Positions 33,101 to 43,648 of a stretch of DNA of 64,000 nucleotides are shown piece by piece. The notes under the pieces were generated by a model. It did no database searches, was not told the origin of the DNA, and worked only from the letters and a program-made list of their open reading frames with translations. Source of the DNA: Aspidiotus rigidus (Eukaryota; Arthropoda; Insecta; Hemiptera; Diaspididae). The translations under genes and the position numbers were made by a program. Numbering within the stretch: position 1 is the stretch's first letter; each line of letters opens with the position of its first letter. The stretch lies in NCBI GenBank assembly GCA_035079385.1, contig JAVHKY010000053.1:1736001-1800000 (forward strand), given 5' to 3'.

Positions 33101-35140
33101 CAGTCCACTCTCGATTTAACGAACGTCGATTTACCGAAATAAAACTCTGTTCCCTTGAGAAAAACTCATTATAACAAAAAATTTGTACTCGATTTAACGA
33201 AATTTAATGTGCAAGCAATTTTGACGAATTTCGACAAAAATCTAACAAAATTTGAAGAAAATTCGATTAATTTTGACAAAATTGCGATCAAGTTTGAGAA
33301 AAGTTCAACCATTTTTTCTTGAAAGCCAAGTATTAAAAGTACAAAACTTCAACCATGACGAATTTGACAAAAATCCAAATCAATGGAAAGAAAATTGAAC
33401 CAATTTTGACGAAAATAAAACGAATATTTTGAAGAAATTTTTACTAAATTCGTAAAAAACGACGGCTTCCTTAACGAAGTTAAACGAGGAACGCAGGGAA
33501 CCTGTTTTATGAGTCGAATGGGATTTGGTATTGAAAATTCAAGGAAGCCTAGACCTAGATAAAGATAGTATAAAGAAGGCCTAGACCTACTATAAGCCTA
33601 TCATAATATAGTTTGAGAATCTAAATTTACATATATAGCTCGAGAGTCGAAATTTTTGCATGTCCCTCTCCTATCATATATGGCTCGAGGGTCGAAATTT
33701 TTCCAAGTTTTTCGCTGGACGGCGCAAGGCGGACGGCGGACGCCAGATTTCTCAAATAGCCCCCCATAAAACAGGTTCCCTGTTAAAAAATTACGGCTTC
33801 CTTAACGAAGTTAAACGAGGAACGCAGGGAACCTGTTTTATGATTCGAATGAGATTTGGTATTGAAAATTCAAGGAAGCCTAGATTTGGAAAAAGGTAGT
33901 AAAAAGAAGGCCTAGACCAATCCAAATTTTTCTAAGTCCCCCTCCTATCATATATGGCTCGAGAGTCGAAATTTTTCTAAGTCCCCCTTCTATCATATAT
34001 GGCTCGAGAGTCGAAATTCTTCTAAGTCCCCCTCCTATCATATATAGCTCGAGAGTCGAAATTTTTCTAAGTCCCCCTTCTATCATATATAGCTCGAAAG
34101 TCGAAATTTTTCCAAGTCCCCCTTCTATCATATATGGCTCGAGAGACGAAATTCTTCTAAGTCCCCCTCCTATCATATATGGCTCGAGAGTCGAATTTTT
34201 TCTAAGTCCCTCTCCTATCATATATGGCTCGAGAGTCGAATTTTTTCTAAGTCCCTCTCCTATCATATATGGCTCGAGAGTCGAAATTTTTCTAAGTCCC
34301 CCTTCTATCATATATAGCTCGAGAGTCGAAATTTTTCTAAGTTCCCCTCCTATCATACATAGCTCGAGAGTCGAAATTTTTCTAAGTCCCTCTCCTATCA
34401 TATATGGCTCGAGAGTCGAAATTTTCTAAGTCCCTCTCCTATCATATATGGCTCGAGAGTCGAAATTTTTCTAAGTCCCCCTTCTATCATATATAGCTCG
34501 AGAGTCGAAATTTTTCCAAGTCCCCCTCCTATCATATATAGCTCGAGAGTCGAAATTTTTCTAAGTCCCTCTCCTATCATATATAGCTCGAGAGTCGAAA
34601 TTTTTCTAAGTCCCCCTTCTATCATATATAGCTCGAGAGTCGAAATTTTTCCAAGTCCCTCTTCTATCATATATAGCTCGAGAGTCGAAATTTTTCTAAG
34701 TCCCCCTTGTATCATATATGGCTCGAGAGTCGAAATTCTTCTAAGTCCCTCTCCTATCATATATGGCTCGAGAGTCGAAATTTTTCTAAGTTCCCCTCCT
34801 ATCATCTATAGCTCGAGAGTCGAAATTTTTTCCAAGTCCCCCTCCTATCATATATAGCTTGAGAGTCGAAATTTTTCTAAGTCCCTCTCCTATCATATAT
34901 GGCTCGAGGGTCGAAATTTTTCTAAGTTTTTCGCTGGACGGCGCACGGCGGACGGCGGACGCCAGATTTCTCAAATAGCCCCCCATAAAACAGGTTCCCT
35001 GTTAAAATGTGTTTGAAGTACAAAACGTCAAATTAGGAAATTCCATTTAACTCAATTTAACAAATTTTGTTTTAACGAAAACTCGACTTAACGAATTTTT
35101 TCCTTGCTCCCTTGGCCTTCGTTAGATCGAGAGTGGACTG
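33101..35140. mobile_element. Pogo/Tigger-like non-autonomous element hosting a minisatellite
   Basis: The ends cagtccactctcgatttaac (33101) and its near-complement gatcgagagtggactg (to 35140) are flanked by TA on both sides, matching the pogo/Tigger end type. Genuine element sequence is seen at 33101-33450 and 35000-35140 (cgatttaacgaa-like words in opposite orientation). The middle is replaced by CAGGGAACCTG-core repeats and the 45-bp array. No transposase. Confidence 0.7.
33930..34930. repeat. 45-bp minisatellite, about 22 copies
   Basis: The unit, led by tatcatatatggctcgagag and followed by tcgaaatttttctaagtccc, repeats every 45 bp. On the minus strand nearly all units lack stops and translate to a 15-residue repeat like MIGGGLRKISTLEPY. 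One 1-base deletion near 34416 shifts the frame between 34401 and 34805. The open frame follows from the period and base content and does not show a gene. Confidence 0.95.
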
Positions 35141-35699
35141 TATGTTATATATGCAGCTCAAAAGTTGACATTTTTCCAAGTCTTTGAAGTAGGTCAAAGC
35201 CTGGTCCCTCCTTGGAGCCCCAATTTACTAAACGACGGCCTGCAGACGGCGGAAATTTTTCCCAACTATACTTAGTTTTTCCGCGTTGAAAGTTCATAGT
35301 CATGTCTCTTAAGCGATTGAAATGGGTTGGGAAAATTTCCACTGTCTCGTGTCACAGGATAAAGAGAGAATGGTAACTGTCACACTATCACAAATGATTT
35401 TGGACAACCAGAGTTTCCCTTCCCCTTACATGATCCCTTAAGATACTTCGGTTCTTTTTAAGTGTCGTACATTTTTTCTCTCTGAAATCTACATGAATAA
35501 TTTACTTTAAAAAAATATATGGGTCAGGCAATTACAGTTAGAAAGGGGAAAAAAATTAAATAAAAAACAAAAAATTTCTGTATTTACAAATAACTTTGTA
35601 AAAACATACACAAAATTATTATGAACAATGTACATACAATACACAAGGCAACAATAGCTTATTGATCGTTTTAAAACTTTTCAAGACTGAAATGAAATT

Positions 35700-38401
35700 T
35701 TATTTTGGTAACTTTTTCAACCTTTCCAATAACGTCGGATGGTCAAACATAAAAAACGAATACATCCAATACCAAACAGGAAAAATTAAATTATTCTTAT
35801 CTAATTTAATTAATGCAAACCGTAAATATCTTCCTAGTCCTAGACTAACGGCGAATTCATCAGCTTTAAATTCAAAATATCTCTGCAACAAATTACAGAA
35901 GAACGAGAAAGCATACTGACACGGAATCAAAACGTAACAGAATATTATAAGAAGAGGTCTTGATTCGTAGAACTGGAATGCTTCCCAAATGAATTTGTAT
36001 TGGAATAGAACGCCGGCCACCAAGTATAAGAAGAGATAGTATGTCTGAAATTTCAAAATACCTGAGTAGCATGATATCGGCTTCGACAATAGAAGTTGTG
36101 CACGCCCCTGATCTCAAATGATATTGACCTTCGGCTCAACCTATGTATAGTGGAAGGGAGGGACGTAGTCTCAACTCTCCTATCTATTGACATAGAACCC
36201 TGAGGTCATATCCCCGATCTCGAATAATTTTAACCCCAATTGAAAACTTTGAAAAGTCCTCACTTTTGAACTTGACCTAAATATGGTAAGAGGAGAGGGA
36301 AGTTGCGTTGCAGCTCACGGCTTCGACCTACTAAAAAATTTCGACGAAGATGACCTGGTATTTATCGTTCTACTTGTATGAAATTTTAGAAATTTTTCGA
36401 AGAGTATAAGCATATTGATAGGAAAGAGAGGTAATTCTGCGCAAGCGCTCAAAACTTTCAGAAGATTCGTACCTGAGTATATACCGTCAATTTCAGCTCG
36501 TGATTTCCTTGCCAATGACCTAATTCATGCGCCATAACTGCCACTATTTCTTTATTTGACAGAATATCCATCAACCTATCGTAAAGGACGATTTTTTTAT
36601 GGTTCCAGAATCCGTAAATGTACGCCGTTGTTAGATTGGTCATTTTCGAAGCTGAAAAATTAAGTAAAGTTACAGCATGTCTTCATATTTTCATCACGTT
36701 TTGTAAATGAGGACTTGTCAAACCCGCCGCCAACAGACAACTTTTATATAATCTCAATAAAGTCGTCAACAGCTGACTTTGGGATAACAGTCAAACTTCG
36801 CACTCAGAGCAGGCGTCAGAAGTTGAGTGTGAGCGGGGCAAAAGTATATCAAGCTTGCCCACTCGCGTCACTGACTAACTGGAAGATCTATGATCCTACA
36901 ATAACTTTTTACAAATGATCTAAACACGCTTATTCTCTAGGCTTTGTTTTCAAAGGCATAGATTCTAAATTTAGATCTCCAATCTGAGAATGATCATCCA
37001 TCTAACTTCCTGCCTTTGACTTTCTTTCGAGCTTGGCGTATGTCAGGCACGGGCAACTGCACATTGCAGATGATTCGAAAATTATAAAATTAATATTTTA
37101 CTTAAATTATCACGAACCTTCATAAACGTAAATTTGGGAGAGCGGAAAATTAACGTTCGATGCGAGATTTTCGAGCAAGATCTTTAGTTGGCCATCTTCG
37201 AGAGGCTTATAATCGTTCCAAGCGGACGAAATGACGTTTTTAATAACCAATTCGTAGAATATTGTGTAAAGCACTCGACAAAACCACAAATGGATGATGA
37301 AATATTGACCTCCGAATTCCCAATATATAACCATGACTACCGGAACCAACAAAATAATTTGCACCACTTCCATAAAGTAGAGAATACCAGTCTTGATTAG
37401 ATAAGATATTACCGACGCCTACAAAGAAAAATTTACAGCGAGCAGTCGAAAAAAGTCAAAACAGAAATTGTGATGCGGTGCGCGAAACCCTCGGATAAGT
37501 CGGAAATTTTTTTCCTCCAAATTCGCCACCAAAAAAACCCCTAGATCCTCCCGAATCGTTCAAGACCAAAACCAGCCCAATCCGATAAGTTTTCACTGTT
37601 ATCGGATCGGGCTAGTTTTGGTACCAAACGATTCGGGAGGATCTAGGGAGTTTTTTGGTGGTGAATTTAGAGGAAAAAATTTCCGACTTATCCTAGGGTT
37701 TCGCGCTCCGCATCACAGTTATAGGTTATAAAACTGGTTTACTTACGTGTTTAATTAAACCATATCGTTTTGCGACCACTAGGTTGTAGTAAGTGTTGAC
37801 TGGAAGCCAAATCAGAATCTTCAGAGTTCGTAGAATGACCACAAAAATTATCAACACCGTAATGTCGTCGTTCATACCCAAAAATTTAGCCAATTGAGTG
37901 CTACACGTCCAAAAGAATGCTAGAATGTAGAGAAGCAATACGGCCTGGAGAACAAAAAAATTCAATCTATGTGGTGAAATGTCATTTTAGACTCATTAAA
38001 TGGCGTACTTCTGTCAGTACGCCTAGTAATAACAATAATTATTCTAAAAAAGAAATTTTGATTTGAAAAAAATTTTCTGGCATAGCCAAATAAATGAAAA
38101 TCATGTTCCATGTCTTTTATATTTTATCAGTCATCTTGAAATATTTCAGTCTAGGCTTCTACTAGGTCAAGTGTTTGTGAGATATTATTCCTTTACCCCT
38201 TTACCTATCTTGGCGTCGTATAAGTCTTCTATGAGAAATATGAGGTAGCGCGAACTCGCTCCCCTCGTTCGCCCCCTGTTTCGCTGTTGTGTTGGAATGG
38301 TATGAGACAATTCAAGTCTAGGGGACTTGGAAAAATTTCGACTATCCAGCCATATATAATAGGAAGAGGGACTTAGAAAATTTTCTAAATATTAATATAT
38401 T

Positions 38402-38450
<49 letters not shown>

Positions 38451-41400
38451 TTCGATTATTTAATTATTTAATTATTTATTTATTTAATTATTAAATATTA
38501 TTTATTTATTTATTTAATCATTTATTTATTTATTTATTTATTTATTTATTATTAATTATTACGAGTTCGCCCCCTGTCTCGCTGTTGTATTGGAATGGTA
38601 TGAGACAATTCAAGTCTAGGGGACTTGGAAAAATTTCGACTATCCAGCCATATATGATAGGAAGAGGGACTTAGAAAATTTTCTAATTATTAATTATATT
38701 AATTATTTAGTTATTTATTTATTTATTTAATTATTTAATTATTTAATTATTAATTTATTTAATTATTCAATATTATTTATTTATTTATTTATTTATTTGT
38801 TTATTTATGTATTATTAATTCTTCTACTAGGTCAAGTGTTCGTGAGATATTATTCGTTTACCCCTTTACCTATCTTGGCGTCGTATAAGTCTTGTATGAG
38901 AAATATTTTGAGGTATCAACTTTCGTGGGGCGAACAAAATTTTCTAATTATTAATTATATTAATTATTTAATTATTTATTTATTTAATTATTCAATTATA
39001 TCAATTATTTAATTATTTCTTTATTTAATTATTTAATTATATTAATTATTTATTTATTTAATTATTTAATTATTTATTTATTTAATTATTTAATTATTTA
39101 TTTATTTATTTATTTATTATTAATTATTATTATTACGCGGGGTGTACTCGCGAGTTTCAAAATCGGGGTCCGGCGAGAGAAAAGACATGGAACATGTCAA
39201 AAGAAAAAGGGTATCTAGTGAAAACCTCCTTCAATGTCAATGGAAGACTACAGAATTGAGTGAGCCCTTTTTTGATTCTGATTGTATTCAAATTTGATTG
39301 GACTTGAGCCAGGCGTACCCAACCTCTTTTAGTATGCGGGCCACTTTGAGTTCGGTAAGGATTGAGGCAGGCCAATGTTTTCAATTTTTATTGATCAAGA
39401 AATTCTTCTGTAATTTATTTCATAGTTTGTCTACTTTTCCAACGGAGTCTTCGCGGGCCGGATTTGGCCCGCCCGCCGTTCAGGGGTCTCCTACAATGAA
39501 CAAAAGTTGCCAACGAGTAGTCTGGTATCAAAAAGCCTAATGGTATTTGAGATCTGATCACTGGATTGCCAGTTGCTCGTTGTTCGTTGTTCGTTGCTAA
39601 CTTTTGTTCATTGTAGGATACCCCTCAAGCAGAAATTTCCAATAGTGACCTGCTTTTGCAAAAATTGTGAACTCCTGAATTGAATTCCAAGCTTCAAAAA
39701 ACATTTATAATTATTGTTCCCACCCAGTTTTCCAAATCTGTTTTCCCTCGAAACCAAATTCCCGAAGCCCAATACCCGGAAATCCATATTTCTGGATGTC
39801 CACTTTTCCGAATATCCAATTTTCTGAAATGAAGTTGTTGAAAAAACTTTTTATTCCAAAAATTATTTTTTAGACAGTGATTCTCTAGGGGCTAAATGTA
39901 GATTGTGGCCAAGAATTCTGAGATACTCCAGTAGGTTGTTGTTCCTCTTATATTCTGCAAATTCCGGACTACTACTCGTACCCTTTTTGGAAAATCTAGC
40001 CACACCTTCTTTGAGCTGTATTCAACTTTTCTGTCCAGCGAGAGTTCGGCGAGACTGACTTTCGTGTCTCGCTGTTCTTTCTGAATCTCGCTCGAAAACG
40101 TGGAGATGTCTCCCAAGAAGTATGAGAAACCAGTTATGCCAGCCTTCGGACGCATTATTAGTCCTGTGTGCGTCCTCAATGGTTGATTGATAGTGGCTTC
40201 AGCGAGGAACAGGATACCTTGGTGCGACCGCAAGCCGGCGCCCTCTAGCCGGTCTGCCGTGAACATATTATGTGTTTGAAGAGTAGTTCATAATGTTGAG
40301 CAATTCATCAGGAACTTCATCGTGCAGTACGGCAAAAGCTGCCGGTACCTCTTCAGGTGGCACATATGCCAGTGCCGAGATCATATGCGTGAAATTTCTG
40401 ATTATTTGGTCTTCTTTGTTGTTGTATTCCATCTAAAGACCTTCCTCTTATAGCCTAAGTGGAATTGGCAACAGCTCACTATTGCACCCCAGAACACCCT
40501 ACACAGCCCTCTTCACGGCCTTCAACACTTCTCAGTACTGCTCTCCTGTCTTTGAAGTCATGAGACCATAGACGTAAGGTGGCACTCCCTCACCACACTC
40601 TCCTGCTTTTCGACGTACTCCGAGAGTTGTAAACAGCTGGGTGAATAAAATGGGTAACACTTCAAAAGTACCGTCGATGAACCAAGTTTTCCTCTGGCAT
40701 AAGACGTGGAGGGTGCCAAAGACGAGGCAACTGCGCTTTTGAGTCGTGGTTGCTGCTGCAACAGCCTCATTGTCTTCATCGTCCTCTTCGTCCTCTACAG
40801 AATCTGGTGGTCCAGAGTCGTATATAAAGAACCTCTCCCCCTGACGAGACTTCTGATACGCTTCTGGTAAAATTCTTGGAGATCCGCCAGCGATATGGGA
40901 TTTGCCGGTAAGTCTTTGCGTCTTTCTCGTCGTATTTGTTTTTTAAAGACTCGCGTTCGGGTAGTTGACTGAACACCTCGCACACCCCATTGCTGTACAA
41001 AGAAGTTGAGCGGGAGAGATTTCCGGATTCTCTGCGGTTTTTTTTTTTCAGCGTATTTGTTAGTTCCTTTGCTTTGACCTCTTCTTGATTTGGCACCTGA
41101 GCGTGTTTTGAGTCACTGGGCTCCTTTAGTACGATCACATTTTCTGGTAATGCAGGGTTGTTTGTAATTGCCCTAGCCGTGCGTTGGCTGCTGCGAAGTC
41201 GATTGCAGTCCCAATATATCTTGTGTCATCCTGGACCGCACATAAACGTGGCCGTCGATCAGTAGTTTCTTTCCTACTATTTTCGCCATGATCTTTCCGC
41301 ACAAACTGACGCTCACGTCGACTTGCCGGGAGAGTATCACTTTTCCTTTTCTCACATCACCATGGAAAATGAAAATTATTGACTGTTCGGATGTTGGCGT

Positions 41401-41894
41401 TCTCGAATACGAGAACTATCGGTCCTGTTAGTACATTGACAACTTCATTTGTGATACTAATTAGCCCAAAAAATCGACAGTACAAACGCGCAGGAAAGTG
41501 GACCTTCATTTTCAGGTATTTGGCTTCGGGAATTTGGTTTTGGAAAATTAGCTTCACGCTATTGGACGCCTGGGAAATTAGATATTCGCGAAAGTGGACA
41601 CTCAGGAACATGGATTTTCGGGTATTTGGCTTCGGGAATTTGGGTTCTGGATACTGGACACTAAGGAAAAATGCTTTCGGGAAAACGGTTTCGGGGAAAT
41701 TGTAATTCGATAATCATTAAATTTGATAACAAATACAAAAAACCTACCGTTTCTGCAATCGTTTCTAAAATCGAGTTAACCACTTCGAGAATAAGCATAT
41801 CCAAAGTGTATAGCCGAGCTTTAGAAAGAGATCTGACTGTCATGATATTTCGAAGTGGCCTAGGTACAGTCCTCGTGCGCGATGTAATTGCGTT
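35700..41894 (-). CDS. CAAX prenyl protease 1 (STE24/ZMPSTE24 family), 5' end missing
   Basis: Five exons join in phase on the minus strand: 41894-41748, 37944-37747, 37418-37118, 36651-36473 and 36044-35700, giving about 389 residues. STE24 is a multi-pass ER/inner-nuclear-membrane zinc metalloprotease that removes the last three residues of farnesylated CAAX proteins. Seen: the conserved lead TVPRPLRNIM...SKARLYTLD; several hydrophobic helices; FPLSQIYVYEAS...AYIYGFWNHKKIVLYD; the zinc site AHELGHW (HExxH); and the third-ligand motif FEFKADEFA near the C terminus, followed by HPTLLERL. About 40 N-terminal residues of the family (first helix) were not located upstream of 41894. The loop before HELGHW is very short (LMDILSNKEIVAVM), lacking the long charged insert of the human enzyme. 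All active-site residues remain. Confidence 0.9.
37470..37716. mobile_element. 247-bp near-perfect hairpin MITE inside a STE24 intron
   Basis: Arms of about 115 bp start gtgatgcggtgcgcgaaacc and mirror at 37716. They share aaattcgccaccaaaaaa and cctcccgaatcgtt. The hairpin fills three quarters of the 328-bp intron between exons 37747-37944 and 37118-37418. Confidence 0.85.
38155..38925. repeat. Duplicated modules and TTTA-rich simple sequence
   Basis: The module ctactaggtcaagtgtt...cgtcgtataagtctt occurs at 38155-38250 and 38821-38920. A second module, gagacaattcaagtctaggg, occurs at 38304 and 38602. Long (TTTA)n blocks lie between and after them (38395-38565, 38690-38815, and on to 39130). 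All lies in the large STE24 intron. Confidence 0.8.
39138..39205 (-). repeat. Right copy of the 11-kb-spaced inverted repeat
   Basis: ggggtgtactcgcgagtttc and gagagaaaagacatggaac are the complement of 27955-28022. As on the left, AT-only simple sequence lies on the inner side. Confidence 0.65.
39481..39627. mobile_element. Short hAT-like MITE remnant
   Basis: caggggtctcctacaatgaa at the left and its near-complement ttcattgtaggatacccct at the right form inverted ends. They enclose gttgccaacgag and cgttgctaac repeats. No matching 8-bp duplication was found. The preceding 39310-39480 has another gcgggccggatttggcccgc-type element, so boundaries are unclear. Confidence 0.45.
39892..41355 (-). pseudogene. 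Broken FLYWCH-type MULE transposase in a STE24 intron
   Basis: On the minus strand, 41355-41138 encodes a FLYWCH zinc-finger-like start (GKKLLIDGHVYVRSRM, then after a frame change HKIYWDCNRLRSSQRTARAI). Charged sequence follows. Near 40680 comes WFIDGTFEVLPILFTQLFTT, matching the first catalytic Asp block of MULE transposases, then PPYVYGLMTSKTGEQY. Stops and frame changes break the middle. The segment 40266-39892 contains KEQRDTKVSLAELSLDRKV...WLDFPKRVRVVVRNLQNI, like the C-terminal region. Repeats built of ttcccgaagcc and gaatatccaattt words lie inverted at about 39715-39835 and 41489-41705 and are probably its terminal repeats. Confidence 0.75.
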
Positions 41895-42089
41895 CTACAC
41901 AAAAGTACATCAGTATACAATTACCGGTATATGAGGTCAAAATAATATTTAGTTTCATGTCCGTTTTGGCTCTAGGAAAGATTAACGAAAAGATAAATGA
42001 ACCTATAAATTAGAAGGTCTCTTTTTTCACCTTAAAATTGGAAAATGGCGACTTCTAATCTCTTTTATAACAGAGGTCTTAATTCACGC

Positions 42090-42376
42090 GGTAAACCCTT
42101 AGACCATACAACAGATAGACCGAGCATAGTAACGAATCTTTGAACGGAGAACATGATAAGAATACACATAAGAAAATGAGGGGGACTGGACCTTGTTTAC
42201 AAGTTTGATGAGCGGCGCGGGTGTACGGTGCGTTTCACTGCTCCGCGCGTTCACCCGCGTTGCCTTCATTGAGGTCCAGTCCCCCTTATTTTCTTATCAT
42301 GTCTTCCGTTCAAAGCATTGTACACGCTTATATGGCCGATGCTCGGTCTATCTGTTGTATGGTCTAAGGGTAAACC
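42090..42376. mobile_element. Palindromic MITE of about 287 bp
   Basis: cttagaccatacaacagata near 42098 and its complement near 42366 form arms that continue through gaccgagcat, gaacggagaacatgataag and gagggggactggacc. It lies upstream of the last STE24 exon found. Confidence 0.8.
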
Positions 42377-43471
42377 TTGGAAAGGAGGCGAAATTTAAAA
42401 AAATTTCCAGAATTGAGGCACAAGAACTAGGATTTAGATTGCCCCCCCCCCCCCGAAAACAATTCTCCACTCTGATTTATATTCAAGTATAGCCTACTGT
42501 TTTATATTATTTAGAGGGCATACTAGATTAGAAGGTCGTCACTTCACTGAGAAAAGTCGATAAGTCAAAGTTTATAAAGTTTTCAAAGGACTTTCAAGTT
42601 GATTTTATTAGGCTTAGAAAAGATATTGAGTACCACGAAAGGTACAACTGTTACAAATTTTTAAAATATTTACGTGATCATTTTAAAGAATTTATACTTG
42701 TTCCCAAAAGAGGAATATTCTCCATATAGTGTGTATCCAAATTATTAATATTATGCCATACAGAAGATCTGGATCAGAATCCATGGACAGTAGTTACCAA
42801 AGGCCGTCGAATACCGCAGGAAGGTTCAATCTGAAAGATTGAAAAGTTAGTATAGGATAGGGCTCTTGATCGATCCAGTTCAATGCTTAGAATTTATGAA
42901 ATAGATTTAAAAAGTCACTCTATTCTATGGTGGAGGGGGAAAGAGGTGGACTTTCTCGACTATTTAGTATGGACTGTAATGCTGAAGTCACACGATGTAA
43001 ACGTGTTTGTCTAGATATGCCAGCGTGGAAGAGGCAAGTTTTTCATCGGTACACAGACAACGACCTCTGCAAGCAGCCGTGTTCATCCACATTGTTGAAA
43101 CGGCTTTTCGCAAGTAAGTCACTATTTGAACCGGTCAACCGCTAGGATCGCTGCAATAGTTTTCAATAAAATTTGTAAGGAATCCAATAGAGTAATAAGG
43201 AAACGAGGGAAATGGAATGTATGTCGTGTAAATATCAATGGGTTAGTGTGCACTGTGTTCACTTAGTTCCTTTACATGCAGTGAATGACAGCTAGCTGAA
43301 AGCCAAAAGCAAAAGTCAAAAAGTAGCTGTATTTTTCATATTGTTTTGAAGTTAAAAGCTGAAGTCCAAGTTGTATTTTTCAGGGTCCCAAGTACCAGAA
43401 GTATCGTTCACCTGTCATACTCTGTTCAGAAGTGCGATTCTAACTCTGACCGATCCGAATAACCAAAGACA

Positions 43472-43648
43472 TGATGGGACTCCATCTTGTGAGAGATGAA
43501 GTCTCCAGCTGATGACGTCACTTATATTCTGCTTTTTGACGTGGAATGACGTCATCAAAGTTCAAAGATGCTATCAAGAGTATAGAAAAATCAACGTGAT
43601 ACTGCCACCAGCTGGAGACTTAATCCTATACAAGATGGAGCCCCATTA
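43472..43648. mobile_element. Hairpin MITE of about 175 bp
   Basis: gactccatcttgtgagag and its counterpart caagatggagcccc are inverted, as are gtctccagctg and cagctggagac. TGACGTCA-type sites lie in the loop. Confidence 0.65.

Larger units (their letters stand above)
28301..35000. repeat. Complex repeat domain of CAGGGAACCTG-core units
   Basis: Recurring modules include gctcgagagtcgaaattttt, the palindromic-type core cagggaacctgttttatg and its complement, gttaaacgaggaacgc upstream of the core, and ggcctagacctactataagc. Core pairs in opposite orientation delimit segments such as 28868-29185, 30703-31660, 33496-33772 and 33826-34988, suggesting short inverted-repeat elements that have expanded and nested. 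Related copies lie in UGT intron 1. No host gene is seen. Confidence 0.65.

Noticed and set aside
33880..34986. Minus-strand frames of a 15-residue repeat
   Set aside because: Product of a 45-bp minisatellite inside a transposon; the frame breaks at single-base changes and has no start, domain or splice context.
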